Origin: Pseudomonas sputi
GTDB lineage: Bacteria > Pseudomonadota > Gammaproteobacteria > Pseudomonadales > Pseudomonadaceae
DNA: 64,000 bases
Assembly (NCBI RefSeq): GCF_021603585.1
Contig: NZ_BQHI01000012.1
Location: 111,639 to 175,638, forward strand
Reading direction: 5' to 3'
The notes below the pieces were generated by a model. That model was not told the DNA's origin and did no database searches. It saw nothing but the letters and a program-made list of their open reading frames with translations. The first letter of the stretch is position 1, and each line of letters opens with the position of its first letter. Below are positions 20,473 to 30,340 of this stretch, piece by piece. Made by a program: the position numbers and the translations under genes.

Positions 20473-22382
20473 ATTGGCTCGGCAGGAGTAGGGCTTACCA
20501 ACGGTAAACTGAGGACAAACGTGGTACCACCGCTGGCCGGGTGTTCGACACCCAGATGCCCGCCGGTGGCGGCGGCCAGGCTGGCCGACAGGGTCAGACC
20601 GAGGCCCAGTCCCTGTTCGCCGGGTTTGGTGGTGAAGAATGGTTCGAACAGGTGCTTGCGCGCTTCGGCATCGATGCCGTGACCGTTGTCGCGCACCCGC
20701 AGGCGATATTTGCCGTTGAATTCTTCGCCTTCCAGCCACAGTTCCGGCAGCGGTTGCGCCTGCATGGCGTCGAGGGCGTTGCCGATCAGGTTGACCAGAA
20801 TCTGTTCCAGGCGCGTCTGGTCGATCTGCACCTGCTCATCGTTGAACTGGCGATGCACTTTCAGGGCGGCATTTTCCACACGGGCGCCAAGCACTTGCAG
20901 GGCGGCGTCCACTGCTTTGCCGAGGCTGGCGCGGCCCTTGTCGTCGCCGCGCCGGGCAAAGGAGCGCAGGCTGGCGGTGATCCGGCCCATGCGATCGATC
21001 AGGTCGTTGATGGTCTTGAGGTTGGTGCTGGCGACATCGAGCTGGCCACGCTCAAGGAAACGGATGGTGTTGCCCGACAGCGTGCGCATCGCCGCCAGCG
21101 GCTGGTTCAGTTCGTGGGCGATGCTGGTCGACATCTGGCCGATCGCCGCGAGTTTGCCGGCCTGCACCAGTTCGTCCTGGGCACGGCGCAAGGTTTCTTC
21201 GGCCTGACGCCGTTCGCGGATCTGGCTCTTGAGCCGGTCATTGCTGGCGCGCAGGTCGGCGGTGCGTTCGGTAATCCGACGCTCCAGCTGATTGTTGGCT
21301 TCCTGCAAGGCTTCGCGGGCGGCGAGGCGGGTGGCGATGACCTTGCGCCGCTCGTTCCAGGCGATCAGCAGAAACGCCACCAAGGCAAACGCCACGGCCA
21401 CCAGAATTCCCTGATTGATCGCCTCGCGCCGCAGATCCTGCAGCGGCGTGAGCAAGGTGAAATTCCAGGGGGTATCGCTCAACGGCCGGGTTTGCGCCAG
21501 GTAGCTGATGTTTTCCTCATCGCCACCCTGTTGGCTCGGCACTTCGCTGTTGGCCGGAAAGGTGAGTTTTTCCACGCCTTCGGACAGGGTTTCCCGGGCC
21601 AGCGGTTGCAGCTCGTTCAGCGGGAACCAGTAGTACTGCAGGCTGCGGGCGAGTTTTTCCTTGGTCTCGTCGCTCAGCGGTACGACCGATTTAAGACGTC
21701 TGGCCGGATCGCTGGACAGAATAATGATGCCGTTTTCATCACTGACGAACGCTTCGAGGCGCGCCCGCTGCCAGCGTTCTTCCATGGCTTCCAGGCGTAC
21801 CTTGACCACCGCCACTCCAATGATCTTGCCGTGTTCTTCGAGGCCGTGGGCCAGGTAATAACCGGGCTCGCCGTTGGTGCTGCCGATCCCGTAGAAGCGT
21901 CCGGGCTGACCGCGGATGGCGTTCTGGAAGTAGGCGCGGAACGACAGGTCTTCACCGAGGTAGCTGTCGACGTCCCGCCAGTTGCTGGTGGCCATGACCC
22001 GGCCGGTGGTATCCATGACATAGATGGCCCGACTGCGGCTGCGCCGGTTCAGGCCTTCCAGGTATTCGTTGACCGTTTGCCGGTATTCCGGGGTTGGGTC
22101 GTCCAGCAACTGCGAAACGCTCGATTCGAGTTCCAGCAGGCTGGGCAGGTAGGTGTATTTGCTGATTTCGCTTTCGACCGCGCGAGCGTGCAGTTCCAGC
22201 TGGCGCTGGCCGTTTTCGCCGAGGCTGCGGATGCCGAAATGTTCACTGGTCCAGAAGCCGATGTAACCCAGTCCGATCATCAGGGCGATGACCAGCGGCG
22301 GCAGGAACAGGTGGCGGATCAGACGGGGTTTCACGGCAAGTGATGGCGGCGTGGCGCGATAGAGAGTGGGGTCGCATTTCAT
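20469..22382 (-). CDS. aauS: Sensor histidine kinase AauS (DctB-like)
   Basis: A 637-residue membrane kinase. The first transmembrane helix (about residues 25-45) is followed by a periplasmic PDC/Cache-type sensor of about 260 residues (DTTGRVMATSNW, GEDLSFRAYF). A second helix (LVAVAFALVAFLLIAW) leads to a coiled coil, the H-box STSIAHELNQPLAAM and an ATPase with NLIGNALDAM, DNGHGI and GLGLGLTLS. It senses external glutamate/aspartate and phosphorylates AauR, as known for the P. putida homologue. A GTG lies one codon before the chosen ATG. It is separated from aatP by a strong hairpin. Confidence 0.9.
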   Translation of the reverse strand: MKCDPTLYRATPPSLAVKPRLIRHLFLPPLVIALMIGLGYIGFWTSEHFGIRSLGENGQRQLELHARAVESEISKYTYLPSLLELESSVSQLLDDPTPEYRQTVNEYLEGLNRRSRSRAIYVMDTTGRVMATSNWRDVDSYLGEDLSFRAYFQNAIRGQPGRFYGIGSTNGEPGYYLAHGLEEHGKIIGVAVVKVRLEAMEERWQRARLEAFVSDENGIIILSSDPARRLKSVVPLSDETKEKLARSLQYYWFPLNELQPLARETLSEGVEKLTFPANSEVPSQQGGDEENISYLAQTRPLSDTPWNFTLLTPLQDLRREAINQGILVAVAFALVAFLLIAWNERRKVIATRLAAREALQEANNQLERRITERTADLRASNDRLKSQIRERRQAEETLRRAQDELVQAGKLAAIGQMSTSIAHELNQPLAAMRTLSGNTIRFLERGQLDVASTNLKTINDLIDRMGRITASLRSFARRGDDKGRASLGKAVDAALQVLGARVENAALKVHRQFNDEQVQIDQTRLEQILVNLIGNALDAMQAQPLPELWLEGEEFNGKYRLRVRDNGHGIDAEARKHLFEPFFTTKPGEQGLGLGLTLSASLAAATGGHLGVEHPASGGTTFVLSLPLVSPTPAEPI

Positions 22383-22405
22383 CACAGATGCCTTGGGTCA
22401 ACCAC

Positions 22406-22440
22406 CTGCATTCCCCGACAGCAGGTGTCGGGGAATGCAG
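22406..22440. terminator. Intercistronic hairpin between aatP and aauS
   Basis: A perfect 15-base-pair stem (arm ctgcattccccgaca) with a 5-base loop lies 7 bases beyond the aatP stop. There is no T-run on the minus strand, so it is more likely a partial attenuator or 3'-end protector that lowers aauSR expression relative to the transporter. On the plus strand it is followed by TTTTT. Confidence 0.6.
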
Positions 22441-22446
22441 CCGTTT

Positions 22447-23181
22447 TTAGTGCTGCAGGATTTTCTCGAGGAAATGCTGCGCGCGTTCGGAGCGTTGGCT
22501 GATGGCGCCGAAAAACTCTTCCTTCTTGCAGTCTTCGATGATCTTGCCGGCGTCCATGAAGATCACCCGGTCGGCCACTTTGCGGGCGAAGCCCATTTCG
22601 TGGGTCACGCACATCATGGTCATGCCTTCTTGGGCCAGTTGCACCATCACGTCGAGCACTTCGTTGACCATTTCCGGATCCAGCGCCGAGGTCGGTTCGT
22701 CGAACAGCATGACGATCGGGTCCATCGCCAGCGCACGGGCGATCGCCACACGCTGTTGCTGACCGCCGGACAGTTGACCCGGATGCTTGTGGGCGTGAGC
22801 CGACAGGCCGACGCGCTCGAGCAGTTGCAGGCCCTTTTGGGTCGCCTCTTCCTTGCTGCGGCCCAGCACCTTGATCTGCGCGATGGTCAGGTTTTCGGTG
22901 ATGGTCAGGTGCGGGAACAGTTCGAAATGCTGGAACACCATGCCGACGCGCGAACGCAGTTTCGGCAGGTTGGTCTTCGGATCGGCAATCGACGTGCCGT
23001 CGACCACGATGTCGCCCTTCTGGAACGGTTCCAGTGCGTTGACGCACTTGATCAGGGTCGACTTGCCCGAACCGGACGGACCGCAGACCACGATCACTTC
23101 ACCCTTTTTGACCTCGGTGCTGCAATCGGTCAGCACCTGGAAGTCCCCATACCACTTGTTGATGTTCTTGATAGAGATCAT
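22447..23181 (-). CDS. aatP: Acidic amino-acid ABC transporter ATPase
   Basis: A 244-residue ABC ATPase of the polar amino-acid family (GltL/GlnQ type). Visible motifs are Walker [11 protein letters not shown]-loop FQHFELFPH, signature [12 protein letters not shown], Walker [15 protein letters not shown] and the switch His in VTHEMGFA. It energises the AatQ/AatM permease for glutamate/aspartate uptake. Its ATG overlaps the aatM stop as ATGA. The family assignment is certain; the gene symbol rests on synteny with P. putida aatJQMP-aauSR. Confidence 0.93.
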   Translation of the reverse strand: MISIKNINKWYGDFQVLTDCSTEVKKGEVIVVCGPSGSGKSTLIKCVNALEPFQKGDIVVDGTSIADPKTNLPKLRSRVGMVFQHFELFPHLTITENLTIAQIKVLGRSKEEATQKGLQLLERVGLSAHAHKHPGQLSGGQQQRVAIARALAMDPIVMLFDEPTSALDPEMVNEVLDVMVQLAQEGMTMMCVTHEMGFARKVADRVIFMDAGKIIEDCKKEEFFGAISQRSERAQHFLEKILQH

Positions 23182-23849
23182 ACGGCGAACCTTTTTTGCA
23201 GACGCTTGACCAGCACCGAGGCGGCAAAGCTGATGGTGAAGTACACGAGACCTGCGAAGATCAGGAACTCATTCGAGCGGCCAATGATGTCGCCACTGGC
23301 GCGCGAGGCGTTGAGGAAGTCCACCAGGCCCACGGTGTAGACCAGCGAGGTGTCCTGGAACAGGATGATGCTCTGCTGCAGCAGCAGCGGGGTCATCTTG
23401 CGAAACGCCTGGGGCAGGATGATCAGGCGCATCATCTGGCCGTAGGTCATGCCCAGTGCCTGCGCGGCGCCCATCTGGCCTTTGGGAATCGACTGCACGC
23501 CAGCGCGGACGATTTCGCAGAAGTAGGCCGCTTCGAACATCATGAAGGCCACGATGCACGAGGTGAACGCGCCGATCGGGGTGTCTTCGCCGGTGATCCA
23601 GCGCAGCACGAACGGCACTGCCAGGTAGAACCAGGTGATCACCAGCAGCAGCGGGATCGAACGGAAATAGTTGACGTACGCGCCGGCGATGTTCGACAGC
23701 AGTTTGCTGTGGGACAGACGCATCAGCGCGAGGATGGTGCCGAGGATGATCCCGCCGACCACGCCCAGCGCCATCAGCTTGAGGGTCATCAGCATGCCGT
23801 TCCACAGGCCGGGAATGGCCGGAACGATGCCACTGAAATCGAATTCCAT
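23178..23849 (-). CDS. aatM: Acidic amino-acid ABC transporter permease
   Basis: A 223-residue inner-membrane permease of the HisM/GltK type with five hydrophobic helices. The conserved EAA loop, [20 protein letters not shown], contacts the ATPase. The N-terminal [20 protein letters not shown] is typical of the family. It forms the membrane channel with AatQ. Its start shares one base with the aatQ stop (TAATG), and its stop overlaps the aatP start. Confidence 0.92.
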   Translation of the reverse strand: MEFDFSGIVPAIPGLWNGMLMTLKLMALGVVGGIILGTILALMRLSHSKLLSNIAGAYVNYFRSIPLLLVITWFYLAVPFVLRWITGEDTPIGAFTSCIVAFMMFEAAYFCEIVRAGVQSIPKGQMGAAQALGMTYGQMMRLIILPQAFRKMTPLLLQQSIILFQDTSLVYTVGLVDFLNASRASGDIIGRSNEFLIFAGLVYFTISFAASVLVKRLQKRFAV

Positions 23850-24595
23850 TATTTACCCCCCACGGAGATCAGGCCGGGCACGGCGACTTTCTTCTCGACC
23901 ATGCGCATCAGCAGCATCAGGCTCATGTTGAGGGTGAAGTAGATCAGGGTCGCCAGGGTGAAGGCTTCAAACAGGTTGGCCGAGAATTCGGCGGTCTGTT
24001 TGGTTTGCGCCAGCAGCTCCATCAGACCGATCAAGGACGCCACGGAGGAGTTCTTGAACACGTTCAGGAATTCCGAGGTGAGCGGCGGAATGATGATCCG
24101 GTAGGCCTGGGGCAGCAGCACGTTCCAGTAGATCTGCGGCAGCTTGAAACCCATGGCGCGGGCGGCGGATTCCTGGCCCCGAGGCAGCGCCTGGATACCG
24201 GTGCGAACCTGTTCGCAGACCCGGGCGGCAGTGAACAGGCCCAGGCACACGACAACGCTCAGGTAGGCCGAGGTGGTCGGGTTCAGGTCCTGCTTGTACC
24301 ACTCCTGCAGATCCGGCGGCAGCAGGTCGGGTACCAGGAAGTACCAGATGAACAGTTGAACCAGCAGCGGCACGTTACGGAACAGTTCGACGTAGCAGGT
24401 CGCGATGCCCGACACGATGCGGTTCGGCACGGTGCGCATGATGCCCAGCAGCGAGCCGAGCAGCAGGGCGATGATCCAGGCCACGATGGCGATGGCGATG
24501 GTCCAGCCCAGACCGGAAATGAACCAGTCGAGATAGGTCTCGCTGCCCACGCCGGTGGACTTGAAGAACACGCCCCAGTCCCAGTTGTAATTCAT
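23849..24595 (-). CDS. aatQ: Acidic amino-acid ABC transporter permease
   Basis: A 248-residue permease of the GltJ type. Five hydrophobic segments are visible, with the EAA-like loop ESAARAMGFKLPQIYWNVLL. The start at 24595 (MNYNWDWGVFF) follows GGGGAGA; the longer in-frame opening has no support. Pairing with AatM makes the heterodimeric channel. It is separated from aatJ by 192 bases that contain a strong hairpin, a common device for expressing the binding protein above the permease. Confidence 0.92.
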   Translation of the reverse strand: MNYNWDWGVFFKSTGVGSETYLDWFISGLGWTIAIAIVAWIIALLLGSLLGIMRTVPNRIVSGIATCYVELFRNVPLLVQLFIWYFLVPDLLPPDLQEWYKQDLNPTTSAYLSVVVCLGLFTAARVCEQVRTGIQALPRGQESAARAMGFKLPQIYWNVLLPQAYRIIIPPLTSEFLNVFKNSSVASLIGLMELLAQTKQTAEFSANLFEAFTLATLIYFTLNMSLMLLMRMVEKKVAVPGLISVGGK

Positions 24596-24738
24596 TAGGG
24601 TCTCCCCTTGATTCGATCGATGTACAAGTGCCCGCCTGGGGAAGTTCCATTCCCGCCCGATTCGAAAACCGGGCACACGCGATCGGCTCGACAGCCACCG
24701 GTTCGAGTGTTTCCAGAAAATGCCAGCAGGGAGTGACC

Positions 24739-24772
24739 ATCCCCTGAAAAGGCAGGCGCCTTTTCAGGGGAT
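24739..24772. terminator. Intercistronic hairpin between aatJ and aatQ
   Basis: A perfect 15-base-pair stem (arm atcccctgaaaaggc) with a 4-base loop starts 15 bases after the aatJ stop. It has no good T-run. Such hairpins usually protect the binding-protein mRNA and attenuate read-through to the permease genes. Confidence 0.65.
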
Positions 24773-24787
24773 AAGGTTAGTCAGAAA

Positions 24788-25702
24788 TCAGGATTTCTTG
24801 TCGTCAGCCGCTTTGTCGGTCGGATTGGCGATCAGGGCCTTGAGCTCGTCGCTCATCGGGAAGTTCAGGTTCAGGCCTTTTGGCGGAATCGGCTGCATGA
24901 ACCACTTGTCGTAGATCTTGTTGATCTCGCCCGACTTGTAGACGGCGACGATGGCGTCATCCACAGCCTTTTTGAACGGCTCGTCGCCCTTGCGCATCAT
25001 GCAGCCGTAGATTTCGTACGACTGTGGAGTGCCGGTTACGGCCCAGTCATCGGCTTTCTTCGCTTTGGCTCGTTCGCCGGCCAGCAGAGCGTCGTCCATC
25101 ATGAACGCCACGGCACGACCCGATTCCAGCATCTGGAAGGATTCACCGTGGTCCTTGGCGGAGATCACGTTCATGCCCATCTGCTTGTCGGCGTTCATCG
25201 CCTTGAGGATGCGCTCGGACGTGGTGCCGGCGGTGGTCACGACGTTCTTGCCTTTCAGATCGTCGAAATCCTTGTACTTGGAGTCAGCCTTGGACAGCAG
25301 ACGGGTACCGATTTCGAAGATGCCGACGGAGAAGTCGACCTGTTGCTGACGCTCGACGTTGTTGGTGGTGGAGCCGCACTCGACGTCCACGGTGCCGTTC
25401 TGCACCAGCGGGATACGGGTTTGCGAGGTCACGAGGTTGTATTTGACCTGCAGGTTTGGCAGGTCCAGGTCTTTCTTGATCGCTTCGACGATGGCCAGCT
25501 GGATATCGTGGGAGTAGCCGACCGGCTTGCCGGTAGCATCAGCGATGTAGGAGAAAGGAATGGAGGCGTCACGGTGGCCCAGGGTGATGACGCCGGACTC
25601 TTTGATCTTCTTAAGGGTGCCGGTGAGTTCGGCAGCGAAAACTGGTGTGCTGATCAGAGCGGCAGCAATGGCTGCGCCCAGGATATGGGGAACGATGCGC
25701 AT
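24788..25702 (-). CDS. aatJ: Glutamate/aspartate periplasmic binding protein
   Basis: A 304-residue periplasmic binding protein of the GltI type. The signal peptide MRIVPHILGAAIAAALISTP ends near VFA-AELTG. The mature part starts with GTLKKIKESGVITLGHRDAS, and NGTVDVECGSTTNN is a conserved ligand-pocket segment. It delivers acidic amino acids to AatQMP. The start follows GAGGAAA; longer starts are unsupported. The upstream region carries a -24/-12 promoter and two AauR-type operators. Confidence 0.94.
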   Translation of the reverse strand: MRIVPHILGAAIAAALISTPVFAAELTGTLKKIKESGVITLGHRDASIPFSYIADATGKPVGYSHDIQLAIVEAIKKDLDLPNLQVKYNLVTSQTRIPLVQNGTVDVECGSTTNNVERQQQVDFSVGIFEIGTRLLSKADSKYKDFDDLKGKNVVTTAGTTSERILKAMNADKQMGMNVISAKDHGESFQMLESGRAVAFMMDDALLAGERAKAKKADDWAVTGTPQSYEIYGCMMRKGDEPFKKAVDDAIVAVYKSGEINKIYDKWFMQPIPPKGLNLNFPMSDELKALIANPTDKAADDKKS

Positions 25703-25818
25703 CAAATTTTCCTCGACATTGTTTTTTTTATGGAGCCGGTTGAGCGGGCCCTTTGTACTTCGAATGCCTGACGGCTCCTGTTGTGTTGGCGCAACGGGCA
25801 TTCGTCGAAGGAGTGTAG

Positions 25819-25834
25819 AGCATGAGTCGTGCCA
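25819..25834 (-). promoter_or_regulatory. Sigma-54 promoter of aatJ
   Basis: Read on the minus strand the sequence is TGGCACG-N4-ATGCT. It matches the sigma-54 consensus TGGCACG-N4-TTGCW at every fixed position except one. GG and GC have the required spacing. It lies 117 bases upstream of the aatJ ATG and downstream of the two AauR-type sites, as expected for an enhancer-dependent promoter. Confidence 0.85.
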
Positions 25835-25910
25835 GACCAGTCGCTACAGGCTAATCAATTGATTTATATGGATATTAAAGTTTTGTGATGGTGGTTTTTC
25901 GTGGATCTGA

Positions 25911-25924
25911 TCCGGTTAACCGAA
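25911..25924. promoter_or_regulatory. AauR-type operator, proximal
   Basis: TCCGG-TTAA-CCGAA matches the AauR motif described for P. putida (TTCGG-N4-CCGAA) with one mismatch. Its centre lies about 31 bases from the distal site, close to three helical turns. The two sites therefore face the same side of the DNA. Confidence 0.7.
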
Positions 25925-25941
25925 TTGACCGTCAAGTCGCG

Positions 25942-25955
25942 TTCGGAAAACCGAA
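25942..25955. promoter_or_regulatory. AauR-type operator, distal (perfect match)
   Basis: TTCGG-AAAA-CCGAA is an exact match to the AauR recognition motif and is flanked by a further G/C pair, which makes a 16-base dyad. It lies about 110-120 bases upstream of the sigma-54 promoter, a normal enhancer distance. Confidence 0.8.
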
Positions 25956-25987
25956 CGTCTCGGCGCGCCTTGTTTCGGCCTGACTGC

Positions 25988-26023
25988 AAAAAGCCCCTGA
26001 ATCTTTCGATTCAGGGGCTTTTT
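25988..26023. terminator. Terminator downstream of glpD
   Basis: The stem AAAAGCCCCTGAATC / GATTCAGGGGCTTTT encloses TTTC. A-run and T-run flanks make it usable in both directions. It lies 18 bases beyond the glpD stop and insulates glpD from the aatJ enhancer region. Confidence 0.88.
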
Positions 26024-26040
26024 GTTCAATGACGAACGGA

Positions 26041-27579
26041 TCAGGCCGCTTCGATCTTGCTGCGGTTCTGCTCGACCTTGTTCAGGTACGTGGCCAGTCG
26101 TTCCTGTTCGGCCGCCGTGGTGAACAGGCCCAGTTTGCTGCGGCGCCACAGAATGTCATGTGCGGTGGTGGCCCACTCCTCGCTGCACAGGTAATCGACT
26201 TCACGGGTGTAGAGCCCGCCGCCGATGTGTTCGCCCATGTCGGCCAGGGTGTCGACGCCTTCGAGCATGCGCCAGGTGCGGCTGCCGTAGGTGGTGGCCC
26301 AGCGGCGGGCGATTTCGGTCGGTACCCAGTCGAACTTGTCGCGGATCAGCGCGCTCAAGGCCTGTGGCGTGGTCATGTCCTCGCCGCCGGGCAGGGTGGC
26401 GGTGGCCGTCCAGCTCGGGCGCATCTGGGTGAAGTACGGCATCAGCTGCGCCATCGCCGACTCGGCGAGCTTGCGGTAGGTGGTCAGCTTGCCGCCGAAC
26501 ACCGACAGCAGCGGCGCTTCTTCGGTGCTGCCGGACAGTGCCAGGGTGTAGTCGCGAGTCACGGCCGAAGGATTGTCGGACTCGTCGTTGCACAGCGGGC
26601 GCACGCCCGAGTAGGTGTGCAGGATGTCGTCACGGCTGATCTGCTTCTTGAAGTGGGCGTTGACCACTTTGAGCAGGTAATCGGTCTCGCCGTCGGTGAT
26701 CGCCACTTTGGCCGGGTCGCCGGTGTACTCGCGGTCGGTGGTGCCGATCAGGGTCAGGTTGTTCAGGTACGGAATGGTGAAAACGATGCGCTGATCTTCG
26801 TTTTGCAGGATGTGCGCGTGATCGCCTTCGTACAGTTTCGGCACGATGATGTGGCTGCCCTGGATCAGACGGATGCCGTACGGCGACTCCATCTTCAGGT
26901 CGTCGCGGATGAACTTGGCGACCCAAGGGCCAGCCGCATTCACCAGCGCTTTGGCGGTGATCGAAAACAGGCTGCCATCGGCGCGTTCCAGATTCAGATG
27001 CCACAGGCCCTTGGCGCGGCGGGCACTGACGCAACGGGTCTGGGTGTGAATGTGTGCGCCTTTTTCACGGGCGGCCATGGCATTCAGAACCACGAGGCGG
27101 GCGTCGTCGACCCAGCAGTCGGAATATTCGAAGCCTTTGCTGATTTCGCTCTTGAGTGCGCTGTCGGCGCCGAACTTCAGGCTTTTCGAGCCAGCCAGTT
27201 TTTCGCGCTTGCCGAGGTGGTCATAGAGGAACAGGCCCGCGCGAATCATCCACGCCGGGCGCAGGTGCGGACGGTGCGGCAGCACGAAACGCATCGGCTT
27301 GACGATGTGCGGGGCCTTGGCCAACAGCACTTCGCGTTCGGCCAGGGCTTCACGTACCAGACGGAACTCATAATGTTCGAGATAGCGCAGGCCACCGTGG
27401 ATCAGCTTGCTGCTGGCCGACGAGGTGTGGCTGGCCAGATCGTCCTTTTCGCAAAGGAACACCGAAAGACCGCGACCGGCGGCATCCGCTGCAATCCCCA
27501 CGCCATTGATCCCGCCGCCAATGACGGCGATGTCGTAGATCTCGGAGATAGGGGGCGTACGCAAGGTAGAGGTGGACAT
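26041..27579 (-). CDS. glpD: Aerobic glycerol-3-phosphate dehydrogenase
   Basis: A 512-residue FAD enzyme of the cytoplasmic membrane face that oxidises sn-glycerol-3-phosphate to dihydroxyacetone phosphate and passes electrons to quinone. The FAD-binding motif is VIGGGINGVGIAADAAGRG. Family segments ASSKLIHGGLRYLEHYEFRL and LVNAAGPWV are present. The start at 27579 (MSTSTLRTPP) follows a GAGG motif; the much longer in-frame opening runs through the repeat region and is rejected. It lies downstream of glpR, same strand, with its own promoter region carrying candidate GlpR sites. Confidence 0.95.
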   Translation of the reverse strand: MSTSTLRTPPISEIYDIAVIGGGINGVGIAADAAGRGLSVFLCEKDDLASHTSSASSKLIHGGLRYLEHYEFRLVREALAEREVLLAKAPHIVKPMRFVLPHRPHLRPAWMIRAGLFLYDHLGKREKLAGSKSLKFGADSALKSEISKGFEYSDCWVDDARLVVLNAMAAREKGAHIHTQTRCVSARRAKGLWHLNLERADGSLFSITAKALVNAAGPWVAKFIRDDLKMESPYGIRLIQGSHIIVPKLYEGDHAHILQNEDQRIVFTIPYLNNLTLIGTTDREYTGDPAKVAITDGETDYLLKVVNAHFKKQISRDDILHTYSGVRPLCNDESDNPSAVTRDYTLALSGSTEEAPLLSVFGGKLTTYRKLAESAMAQLMPYFTQMRPSWTATATLPGGEDMTTPQALSALIRDKFDWVPTEIARRWATTYGSRTWRMLEGVDTLADMGEHIGGGLYTREVDYLCSEEWATTAHDILWRRSKLGLFTTAAEQERLATYLNKVEQNRSKIEAA

Positions 27580-27628
27580 CGGCAGGCCTCGGGCTCTTTT
27601 GATTATCTGTCTTTGAAATCGAACATGA

Positions 27629-27646
27629 ATGTTCATTTGCGAAAAT
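27629..27646. promoter_or_regulatory. Candidate GlpR operator upstream of glpD
   Basis: ATGTTCATTTGCGAAAAT matches the E. coli GlpR consensus WATGTTCG-WTAW-CGAACATW at 14 of its 18 central positions and keeps the TTC-N6-GAA core. A further half-site, CGAACAT, lies about 90 bases upstream. Regulation by glycerol-3-phosphate through GlpR is the expected logic. Confidence 0.5.
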
Positions 27647-27752
27647 GGTAGCCCATAAAGACGCGCGCAGCCAGTCGACTTCGATTGAAAAAACTCATCG
27701 AAGGGCCGAAAAAGGAAAATATTCGAACATAAAATGCGCGTTAGAGCACTGA

Positions 27753-27874
27753 TCGTTCCCACGTCGAGGCGTCGAACCGTCTGCGTGGGAATGCATACAT
27801 TGACGCTCTGCGTCGGCTTCTGAATGGGACGCAGAGTGTCCCGGGTGGCATTCCCACGCAGAGCGTGGGAACGA
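27753..27874. repeat. Nested palindromic repeat (REP doublet)
   Basis: Three concentric inverted repeats are visible. The outer pair is tcgttcccacg / cgtgggaacga (27753-27763, 27864-27874). The middle pair has perfect 15-base arms tctgcgtgggaatgc (27780-27794, 27848-27862). The inner pair has 13-base arms with one mismatch (27802-27814, 27828-27840). The outer core is shared with the single palindrome at 1011-1045. The design resembles the REP-doublet or REPIN elements that are common in P. fluorescens genomes. Confidence 0.75.
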
Positions 27875-27908
27875 GAATTCGCCGGGAGGGCGGTTAGGCG
27901 GGAGAGGG

Positions 27909-28664
27909 TTAAACGACTTCCAGACGAATCTTGTGCTGGCTCAGCAGTTGCGCCAGGGCCGGCACCGGTTGTTGGTCGGTCACCAGGCAATCGATCAGGC
28001 TGATCGGGCCGAGGCGGATCATCGCGTTTCGTCCGAACTTGCTGGAGTCCGCCGCCAGGATCACCTGTCGGGCATTGGCGATGATCGCTTGGGACACCCG
28101 CACTTCCTGGTAATCGAAGTCGAGCAGGCTGCCGTCTTCGTCGATGCCGCTGATACCCACCAACGCAAAGTCGACCTTGAACTGGTTGATGAAGTCCACG
28201 CTCGCCTGACCCACCACGCCGCCGTCGCGGCGCACGTTGCCGCCGGTCAGCAGTACATCGAAATCATCCTTGGCACTGAGCATCGAAGCGACGTGCAGGT
28301 TGTTGGTGATGATCTTCAGATGACTGTGGTTGAGCAGGGCGCGGGCAATCGATTCGGTCGTTGTGCCGATGTTGATGAACAATGAGGCGTGATCGGGAAT
28401 CTGCGCGGCAATGGCTTCGCCGATGCGTTGCTTTTCATCGCGCATCTGATCGGCGCGCATCGCGTAGGCGGTGTTTTCGACGCTGGAATCATAGGCGGCG
28501 CCGCCGTGGTAGCGACGCAGCAGATTGGCTTCCGCCAGCTGATTGATATCGCGGCGGATGGTTTGCGGGGTAACAACGAACAGCGTGGCCATTTCCTCGA
28601 TGCTCACATAGCCGCGTTCGCGGACCAGCTCGAGGATTTGCTGCTGACGGGGAGGCAGATTCAT
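27909..28664 (-). CDS. glpR: Glycerol-3-phosphate regulon repressor
   Basis: A 251-residue DeoR-family repressor. The N-terminal helix-turn-helix region is [20 protein letters not shown] with [13 protein letters not shown]. The C-terminal sugar-phosphate sensor has [15 protein letters not shown] and the DeoR-type [13 protein letters not shown]. It represses glp genes until glycerol-3-phosphate binds. AAGGAAG precedes the ATG. It lies 95 bases downstream of glpK and upstream of glpD on the same strand. Confidence 0.94.
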   Translation of the reverse strand: MNLPPRQQQILELVRERGYVSIEEMATLFVVTPQTIRRDINQLAEANLLRRYHGGAAYDSSVENTAYAMRADQMRDEKQRIGEAIAAQIPDHASLFINIGTTTESIARALLNHSHLKIITNNLHVASMLSAKDDFDVLLTGGNVRRDGGVVGQASVDFINQFKVDFALVGISGIDEDGSLLDFDYQEVRVSQAIIANARQVILAADSSKFGRNAMIRLGPISLIDCLVTDQQPVPALAQLLSQHKIRLEVV

Positions 28665-28759
28665 GGGGCTTCCTTTGGGCTGCCGTGCAAAATTTGCCCA
28701 TGATGCCGCAGGAATCTCCTCCCGACCAGTTACATACAGATACGAGTACTCAGGTTGGC

Positions 28760-30340
<1,581 letters not shown>

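Larger units (their letters stand above)
27580..27908. other. glpR-glpD intergenic region
   Basis: These 329 bases hold no gene. The glpD-proximal third carries a candidate GlpR operator (27629-27646) and a half-site CGAACAT at 27724-27730. The glpR-proximal part is a nested palindromic repeat (27753-27874). Confidence 0.7.

Noticed and set aside
20541-22343. 600-codon plus-strand frame opposite aauS
   Set aside because: It mirrors the aauS coding sequence, has no domain similarity, and the minus-strand product has complete kinase motifs.
26041-27990. 649-residue version of GlpD
   Set aside because: The extra N-terminal 137 residues run through a palindromic repeat and the promoter; the family N-terminus starts at 27579.
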